From Chrysemys picta bellii (lineage: Eukaryota > Chordata > Testudines > Emydidae), in the NCBI RefSeq assembly GCF_011386835.1, contig NC_088791.1:50177498-50241497 (forward strand): a DNA stretch of 64,000 nucleotides, given 5' to 3'. Positions 57,491-64,000 of this stretch are shown in pieces. A program made the translations under genes and the position numbers. How positions within the stretch are numbered: position 1 is the stretch's first letter; each line of letters opens with the position of its first letter. The notes beneath the pieces are model-generated. The model was not told the origin of the DNA. It worked only from the letters and a program-made list of their open reading frames with translations, and did not search any database.

Positions 57491-59999
57491 CTGTGCCCTC
57501 CTGTGCTGGACAAACAGGAAATGAAATTCAAATGTTCGTGGGGCTTTTCCTGTCTACCTGGCCAGTGCATCCGAGTTCAGATTGCTTTCCAGAGCGGTCA
57601 CAATGGTGCACTGTGGGATAGCTCCCAGAGGCCAATACCATCGAATTGCGGCCACACTAACCCTAATTCGAAATGACAATATCGATTTCGGCGCTACTCC
57701 GCTCGTTGGGGAGGAGTACAGAAATCAATTTTAAGAGCCCTTTATTTCGAAATAAATGGCTTCGTTGTGTGGACGGGTGCAGGGTTAATTCGATTTAACG
57801 CTGCTAAATTTGAATTAAACTCATAGTGTAGGCCAGGCCTAAGACATTCAGTATATTATAGATATTAAATAGTACTTTGAATTGTACCTGGAAGCAGATA
57901 TGTGATAGTGCAACAAATAAATCACAAGCGTTATATTTTCATATTGACCTGCACCATTTAAGAGGCAGGCAACCACATGTTGCACTAGCTGAATCTTCTG
58001 GGTGGTCTTTGAAGGTAACTCTAATAGATTGTATTAAAGGAGTTACATTAGAACACACAGAAAGTATAACTATCCATTCAGATATATACATAACTATATT
58101 GGGAAATGGCAGTAGAGATCAGAAATCAAGTACTCGATTATTCTGTGATCCAGAAATCAAGATGAAAAACAAAAAATAGAGAATTTTGCACTCTAATCTC
58201 CCTTTTGCACGCTAATCTCCCTATTGTTAATCTTATTGTAAATTAAGTGAGTGTATACCCCTGAAAATCCTTTCAACACAACTTTAGAAGAGCCAATTGA
58301 GAGTTTCATCACAGGGATGAATCATATGCTCATAAGCATCTTTTGTATATACAGTGGTGTGCCTTAAGATCCTGATATACTTCATTAGAGATGTACTTCA
58401 TTCATTTTAAGAAGGAAAAAAGGCTGAACTCACAAAGGCAGAATTTGCTGTAACCCATACTCCTTGAGATGTTTAGCTGTTTGTCATAGTGGCTGAAATA
58501 CTGCCAAAGAATTCAGGGGGGTTCCCATTTGGGCAGTGCTAAGTACTCTCACTGAAAATTCAAAACCCAAGGATAGTCAGGATGAAACTCTTTGAAAATC
58601 CTAGATTTGCATTCCAAATGTGTATCTCCATTGGAAACTAAGTTGTGTTTTGCTGTTTAAGAACTTGATTGTCCCTTCCCCTTCTACCAGCAGAGGGGAC
58701 CGAGTTGTATTCTATGGGAGAGTGCTAATTCTGCACCATCATTCATATCTTTCCTACGACCCCAGGACAGCTCATCTGCCAGAACTCCATGGAATTTGGG
58801 GGTAGGCAATGGGCAGGAGAAGAGGAGGAAGGGGCAGCTACTCTCTGTTGCATTAGATCCTATAGTCAAATGGGATTTAATGCTATTTAGAGTAGCAGCC
58901 ATGGAAGGAGTTAGTCAGCCATTGGTAGTGTGTCTCTTCAAGTAGCCAAGCTGTTAAAATGAAATGGGGGAAGGTGATGGGAGGAGGATGTCAGCTGAGC
59001 ATTATGGAGGGACCTCCATGTGGATATGAGAAGAGGAGAGGACTCACCACTAGAGTGTCTCCTCATGGCTAGGAGTGGCACATTGGTGCTCTCCCCATCT
59101 GGTGCACCCTGCCAATAGTCACTCTTGTCTTCCAGTGGTCTGTCTTTTCCCACTACTTAGCCCTCCAGGCAGGAAATGATTTAAGTCCACCCCTTTTTGG
59201 ATAACAAAAAGTTCCACAAACCAAAGCCCAAGACTTTGTATCAGGTTTTCAGCCCCAACTCTTGGCCCTGTGGCCCTCACATCCTTTTCTCAGGACTCTC
59301 TATCATCCTTGTACCTTTCTCTGGCCTCACACACCATACCAGTAGTAGGTAGGGGAACCTGGGCCCTCCCACTACACTGGGTTACAGTCCAGAGACCATA
59401 AAACTAGCAGCCACGGGCTGCTCCATCCAGCTCCTCACTGCTGCCTCCCTACTCAGTCTTTCTCAGAACTTTTTGCCCCACAACCTCTCTAGGCTCACCC
59501 TTCTCTCAGAGCTGGGACTCTCAGGGCCCTCTCACTGAATCCCTTGACAAAATAAAATGTCATTTTCCTTGGGCTTGGCCTTTCATGCTTCTTCAATTCC
59601 TCCTGTTGGTCTTCCACTAAACATTTCCCAGAGCTCTCTCCCTGGAAGTCTGGACAAGGCCCTTTTTCCAGGGTGTACCACTGGAGCCTGCTTTGCACCC
59701 AGCAGCTGTTTCACTTCTCTTCTGGCCTCCTCCCAGGCTTCTGTACTCAGGAGAAGATCCCAGAGTTCAGTGTCCCCCCCCTGGGTTTCCTCCTTGTCCC
59801 TCTCGATGTCTCTCTGTCACCCCAGAAAGTGACTGCAGATATTCTCCCTGCATCCCCCTTCTTTTTCCTGGGTTTTTTCAGGCACAGCAGACTCAATTCC
59901 TGAGTCTATGACTGCCATTCACTGGACTTTGTAGATAGACTTTAAGTCATAACCTGTCACCATTCACAGTATTCCTGAAGAATTGCAGAATTGCTTTTT

Positions 60000-61780
60000 T
60001 AATTGTGCCCCATTTTTCTTATATTCTGGATAGATGTTGCAAAGAAAATTGTGTTTCTGAGGCTTCTGAGTTTTCCATATAAGTATCTCCTTTCACTGGT
60101 ACAATCTTTACAATTCCATAAGAGATGATCTGTCAGAACCTGGACATTTCATGTTTTGCATACATCCTTATGTTTGTTTATTACAAATAGATTACTATTT
60201 AATCTACAATGACCTGTTAAAATTCCAAATAGAGGTACTTTACTCTTTCTCTCAGGGTCTTGGATTATATCAACTATTTCAACTACTGGGCATACTTCAT
60301 GAATTTTTTTCCCCTTTGTTTCATGTGCCCACAGTTCTTGCCATTCCTTCCTTAGCTTATTTTTGATTAAGTGTTTAAATTCCAGTTTGCTTAAGGGGAT
60401 CTCTAGGTCAACTTGTTCCTACTTAATAGCATTTTTAGCCTCTTTGTCTGCCAATTTGTTGCCAGCTATCCCTACATGTGCAGGGATCCATGCTATTGCT
60501 ATGGTCGTATCCAGTTGTGCTAATTCAGTTGTTAGCAGTAATATTTCATTAAGTATATCATTTCTGCTGTCAGACTTGCCATTATATAGTACCTGCAACA
60601 TTGATAAGGAATCAGACAGGATGGTCATGGCAGCTGGCTGCACATCTAAAAGCCAAGTTAGTGGTAGCAATGTCCCTGTTAGCTCAGCCGTAAAGACAGA
60701 GATAAACATAGTTAGTCTTACGGTTTTGTTGACCCCAAATGTGGGCACACAGAAAGCTGTTCCCACTCTACCCATTCCTTCCTCTTTGGAGCCGTCAGAA
60801 TACATTTGGCAATAGAGTCCCCACTTCTCACAGATATATTGATTTATCATTCTTTTGCTTTTGCTTATTATATAATTCCATGTCTGTCTTGAGGGGATTG
60901 TTTTCCAGTGATAGAGTATTTTCCCATAGCTATAGATTTTTGGTTCTTTTAAGCCTTTCTTTTCACTGAGATCCTTTATCCACTTCTTTACCTTACTTAC
61001 ATGAGGAATTTTGAGTTTCTGTCCTACTTGGTTTCCACTTAATATGCAACAATCAGCATATATTAGCTTAGTTTTATCATCTTCACTGTTACCTAGTGGT
61101 TTGGCCCAAAAGGTTAAGTCTAGGCACTTCATTCGAAGAGTGATAAGCATTTCTCTGGTGGCTAACTGCATCACACACAGAGTCATAATAATGAAGGCAC
61201 CACATGCTGTCTGCAATGACTGTGCTTGGATACAGTCTAGTTTTCTCAGATTTGTTATCTACACTGACCTAAAGGCCTGCCAGCCATACTCAGTAATAGA
61301 TCTGATTAGCCCTCCAAATAGTATTATCACCATTTTCTTATCTGCTCCCCTCGAGCTTCCATATTTGCTTATAAGTAAGCTGATTCTTCCTTTTCACTTA
61401 TCTATAATATCTTCAGTATGGTCCCTCCAGATGATCTTGTTATCAAATATCACACCTACGAGTTTGTTTCTTTTTCACTATACTTATCTGCTGTTTTTAT
61501 AATTTTACTTTTTTGTAATCTTCCATGTTGTGAAGATTATTCCCTTAGTTTTGTCAATGGGGAACTTGCAGCCCCACTTGTTTCCTCATTCTGTACTCCT
61601 CTGAAGTGCCTTATTGATTCTTTTGGTGGCATTTCAAGGTTTCTGCTTTTGGTTCCTTTAGCAGAATCATCAGCAAATAATGTGATGCCTGTGCCTGTAC
61701 TCATCATCTTTGGAAGGTCATTTATGATGCTGTTTTAAAGGGTTGGGCTAATGACACTCTCCTGTGAAGTTCCAGATCTT
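60000..61780 (-). repeat. LINE fragment with RT and RNase H domains, antisense
   Basis: The minus strand carries, in order, an RT remnant (SQESVISP near 61770-61745, FADDSA at 61677-61660), an open frame of 265 codons (61216-60419) and a downstream remnant with LTGHCRLNSNLF (about 60240-60200) followed by a cysteine-containing tail. The open frame ends in a complete RNase H domain: YSDGSK (D141), FTAELTG (E178), LSDSLS (D202) and PAHVGIAGNKLAD (D257), so the four acidic catalytic residues are present. RNase H after the RT places it with the I/Nimb/R1/jockey-type non-LTR clades and not with CR1 or L2. Stops separate the RT from the open frame, and the 5' part is missing. Not an active element. 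Confidence 0.8.
60419..61216 (-). pseudogene. LINE RNase H-containing open frame
   Basis: This is the longest minus-strand frame of the LINE: 265 codons with RNase H in the C-terminal half (residues about 135-262) and a poorly conserved linker before it. The listed first Met is only the first after a stop and has no functional meaning. Downstream homology continues past the stop at 60419 into LEIPLSKLEFKHLIK, so that stop is probably a late mutation and not the family's natural end. No host function is suggested. Confidence 0.75.
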
Positions 61781-62021
61781 TCTGCTCTCAACTTCCTCTG
61801 GTTGTAGTTCTCTCCCTGCCCCTCCCCAGCTGGGCTTCATCCTCAGTAAGCCTGGCTCTTGGTCCAGGTGCAGCCTGGTATGTTAATTGCTATCTCAAAC
61901 CCACATCACCCTTTCGGAGCTTGTGTAGGATACACTCCCCAACACAAGATGCATCTGCATTCGCATGACTGAGACAACCTACCCACATAGATCCCCAAGA
62001 TCTGTGGAGTTGGGATGCTAA

Positions 62022-62290
62022 GGGTACATTTACACTGCTTTTTAAAACCTGTGGCAGTGAGTCTTAGAGCCCAGGGCTACTGACTCGGGCTTGTGGGGCT
62101 CAGGCTATGGCTCTAAAAACAGCTGTATAGATGTTCAGGCTGGAGGTCAGGCTCTGAACCCTGGGGAGGACGGTAGGTTTCAGAGCCCAAGCCTAAATAG
62201 CTACTCAACTGCTTTTAGCACCATAGTGCAAGCCCATGGGGCTCTGAGACACGCTGCTGCATGTTCTAAAATGCAGTGTAGACATACTCC
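62022..62290. mobile_element. 269-bp MITE (CTTGTGGGGCTCAGGCT family)
   Basis: It starts GGGTACATTTACACTGC and ends GCAGTGTAGACATACTCC, imperfect inverse complements. Matching inner arms are ACTGACTCGGGCTTGTGGGGCTC on the left and AGCCCATGGGGCTCTGAGAC on the right. TAA precedes the left end, but the right side reads AAG, so the duplication is decayed. A shortened relative lies at 52968-53105. Confidence 0.7.
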
Positions 62291-62407
62291 AAGACACCTA
62301 CCCATCCATGCTGCCCCAAAGACTTCCCATCTGAGTGGAAACTTCACATGGATATTCCCCTGGCCTTTTCTGGCTCCATATAATTATCTAAACATATGTT
62401 GATTAAA

Positions 62408-63385
62408 AGGAATACCAAATAGTCACTGAACCTACAAGAAGTGATGCCATTTTAGATTTGGGATTGGTGAGTGATAAGGACCTCATAGAAGAACTGGTTG
62501 TAGGAGACAACCTTGGTTCAAGTGATCATGAGCTAATTCAGTTTAAACTAAATGGAAGGATAAACAAAAATATATCTGCAACTAGTGTCCTTGATTTCAA
62601 AAGGGCAATTTTTTTAAAATTAAGGGAATTTGTTAGTGAAGTGGACTGAACCAAAGAACTCACAGATCTGAATGTGCAGGAGGCTTGGAATTATTTAAGT
62701 CAAAGTTGCAGAAACTATCTGAAGCCTGCATCCCAAGCAAGGGGGGGAAATCATAGGGAAGGGTTGCAAGCCAAGCTGGATTAGCAAGCATCTCAAACAG
62801 GTTGTTAAGAGAAACCAGAAAGCCTACAAGGAATGGGAGATCAGATGGATCGGAGAGGAAAGTTACCTCTTGGAGATCAGAAACTGTAGGGGAAAATTGA
62901 GAACTGCCAAAAGCCATGCAGAGTTGGACCTTGAAAGGGAAATTAAAAACAACAATAAAAGGTTCTATAACCTTATAAATAAGAAGAAAATAAGGAAAGA
63001 ACAAGTGGGAGGCTCTGAGTTACTACAGTGAATTCTTCCCCAGGTGTCTGGCTGTTGGGTCTTGCTGGAATGCTCAGGGTTCAATTTATCATCATATTTG
63101 GGATCAGGATGGAATTTCCCCCCGAGTCAGATTGGTAGAGCTTTTTTTCCACCTTCCTCTGCAGCACAGGACTTGGTTCATTTGCAGGTTTAAACTAGGG
63201 TAAATGGTGGGTGTTCTGTAACTTTAAGTCTTTAAATCGTGATTTGAGGACTTCAGGAATTCAGCCAGAGGTTATGGGTTTATCACAGGAGTGGGTGGGT
63301 GAGGGTCTGTGGCCTGCAATGTGCAGGAGTCCGACTAGATGATCATGATGGTCCCTTCTGGCCTTAGAGTCTATGAGTCTATTTT
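62408..63385 (+). repeat. CR1 LINE copy with internal deletion
   Basis: The left part encodes the end of the CR1 endonuclease: LGLVSDKDLIEELVVGDNLG then SSDHELIQFKL (62458-62650), containing the SDH catalytic block. It is followed by linker sequence with stops (to about 63003). The right part (about 63005-63385) is CR1 3' untranslated sequence ending AGATGATCATGATGGTCCCTTCTGGCC and a TCTATGAGTCTAT tail, the octamer-type end typical of CR1. The whole RT region that should lie between is missing. Confidence 0.8.
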
Positions 63386-63821
63386 GAAAGTGAACAGAGG
63401 CTTTGTGGCTGCCAAGACATGGGGAGATGCATGTAGAGTCCTGTTAGTCTCCTGCAATAAACAATGAGATCATTAATACATAAAACAGGAGCTGCATTAT
63501 TTATTTATTTTATTTATATTTTATATTGTTTATATAACCCCAATAGTGAGTTAGGCACTTTCTAGGTGAGTATGAAGTATTGGTTGATAGCCGGATGGAC
63601 TTACAGTCTAGATAAACAATGTACAAACAGTGGAAGGGGAAATGGATGCAATGAAAAGCAGTGAGACCGAATGGTGACTTTTAATATCTCTTCTTGGTAA
63701 TAGACATTTTCTCCCATCTAATTACCATTTCTCCCTGGAGTTGACTAATATTTGTAGGCTTTTTAGAAGAAGTATAGTTTAAGGATGAACTTGAAAGAAG
63801 GCTGGAGGCATGGCAGACTCA
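63386..63821. other. Non-coding interval
   Basis: AT-rich sequence with a TTATTTATTTTATTTATATT run (63498-63520) and a weak trace of the old repeat family (CTTACAGTCTAGATAAACAA). No gene was recognised. Confidence 0.5.
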
Positions 63822-64000
63822 GGCTATGTCTACACTACCGTGGTAAGTCGACCTATGCTACGCAACTCCAGCTACATGAATAATGTAGCTGAAGTCAACG
63901 TACCTTAGGTCGACTTACCGCAGGGTCTACATCACGGGGATCGAGGGGAGAAACTCTCCCGTCGACTTACCTTACTCTTCTCGTTGAGGGTAGAGTACAG
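63822..64000. mobile_element. Harbinger-like MITE, cut by the window edge
   Basis: The left end GGCTATGTCTACACTA follows CAGACTCA. Inside are GGTAAGTCGACCTATG, TACGCAACTCCAGCTACATG and AGGTCGACTTACCGCAGGG, the same order of words as in the MITE at 20603-20904 (TACGCAACTTCAGCTACGTG). The right end lies outside the window. Confidence 0.8.

Larger units (their letters stand above)
53579..57839. mobile_element. Near-complete Harbinger (PIF/Harbinger) DNA transposon
   Basis: The 4261-bp element is flanked by TAA on both sides (53576-53578 and 57840-57842), the target duplication of Harbinger elements. Its ends GGGTATGTCTACACTA and TAGTGTAGGCCAGGCC are imperfect inverse complements sharing CTACACTA. 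It carries the two genes expected of the superfamily, facing each other: a DDE transposase on the plus strand (53950-55238) and a Myb/SANT-like protein on the minus strand (57490-55385). The AT-rich subterminal regions have TTCGAAAT and AATTCGA words. The transposase is broken, so the copy is no longer autonomous. MITEs with related ends lie at 20603, 49778, 62022 and 63822. Confidence 0.92.
33292..64000 (+). other. Putative PPP1R3A intron 1 and beyond
   Basis: After the donor at 33292 no plus-strand frame long enough for the terminal exon of PPP1R3A (over 2 kb of coding in other vertebrates) is present, so the gene continues past the right edge. Exons 2 and 3 are short and could lie here, but I could not find one with the required phase (one base to complete an AGN codon) and convincing sequence. 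Everything else recognised in this span is mobile or repetitive DNA, listed separately. Gene-free stretches without a separate entry (33526-37647, 39700-42417, 42516-44477, 48056-49777, 49982-52394, 57843-60000) are ordinary AT-rich DNA with short old relics. At about 59200-59900 a C/T-rich interspersed block of unknown class also occurs. Confidence 0.5.

Noticed and set aside
60419..61216. Host RNase H gene
   Set aside because: The frame is continuous with RT remnants (FADDSA) on one side and a LINE tail on the other, so it is part of a retrotransposon.
1..64000. CRISPR arrays, tRNA and rRNA genes
   Set aside because: No regularly spaced repeats with unique spacers, no cloverleaf with A and B boxes that I could confirm, and no rRNA-like sequence; the window is vertebrate nuclear DNA.

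Overview
This window looks like nuclear DNA of a turtle or a close non-mammalian amniote. It is AT-rich and mostly non-coding, and it carries decayed CR1 LINEs, Harbinger-like MITEs whose ends read CTACACTA, hAT-like elements ending in GGTCACCCTA, and short interspersed elements that I recognise from turtle genomes. There is no sign of a prokaryotic or viral genome. No tRNA, rRNA or CRISPR array was recognised. The species call is inference from repeat flavour.

Only two host genes are supported. On the minus strand, 24035-24850 is a complete single-exon forkhead gene of 271 residues, whose DNA-binding domain reads as FOXQ2-type. On the plus strand, 32498-33291 is the first coding exon of PPP1R3A, the muscle glycogen-targeting subunit of protein phosphatase 1. 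It ends at a clean splice donor. The long terminal exon of PPP1R3A is not here, so the gene runs past the right edge and 33292-64000 is probably its intron, with small exons possibly hidden in it. The two genes are divergent, with about 7.6 kb between their start codons.

Layout. 1-1480 is an antisense CR1 copy split by a GC-rich element with short inverted ends. 1480-13000 is non-coding with small relics. 13000-15010 is a very old L2-like LINE trace. 17253-17607 is a small hAT-like element with an internal hairpin. 20603-20904 is a Harbinger-like MITE, and 21830-22380 is a CCCAGT-rich minisatellite. The forkhead gene follows, then a hAT transposase relic (27200-27770), a solo LTR with 5-bp target duplication (29198-29654), and PPP1R3A exon 1. 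In the putative intron there are a short retroposon with a perfect 14-bp duplication (33391-33511), a perfect 64-bp direct repeat (37648 and 38564), GC-rich repeats near 39-39.7 kb, a probable antisense LTR (about 44.5-45.3 kb) and a 1.77-kb hAT-type element (46281-48047).

The most informative mobile element is a near-complete Harbinger transposon at 53579-57839. It has a TAA target duplication, a transposase gene broken by a small deletion just before the first catalytic aspartate, and on the opposite strand a Myb/SANT-like partner gene that still reads open across an inferred intron. Near the right end are an antisense LINE with an intact-looking RNase H domain (about 60000-61780), a CR1 copy with its RT region deleted (62408-63385) and a MITE cut by the window edge (63822-64000).
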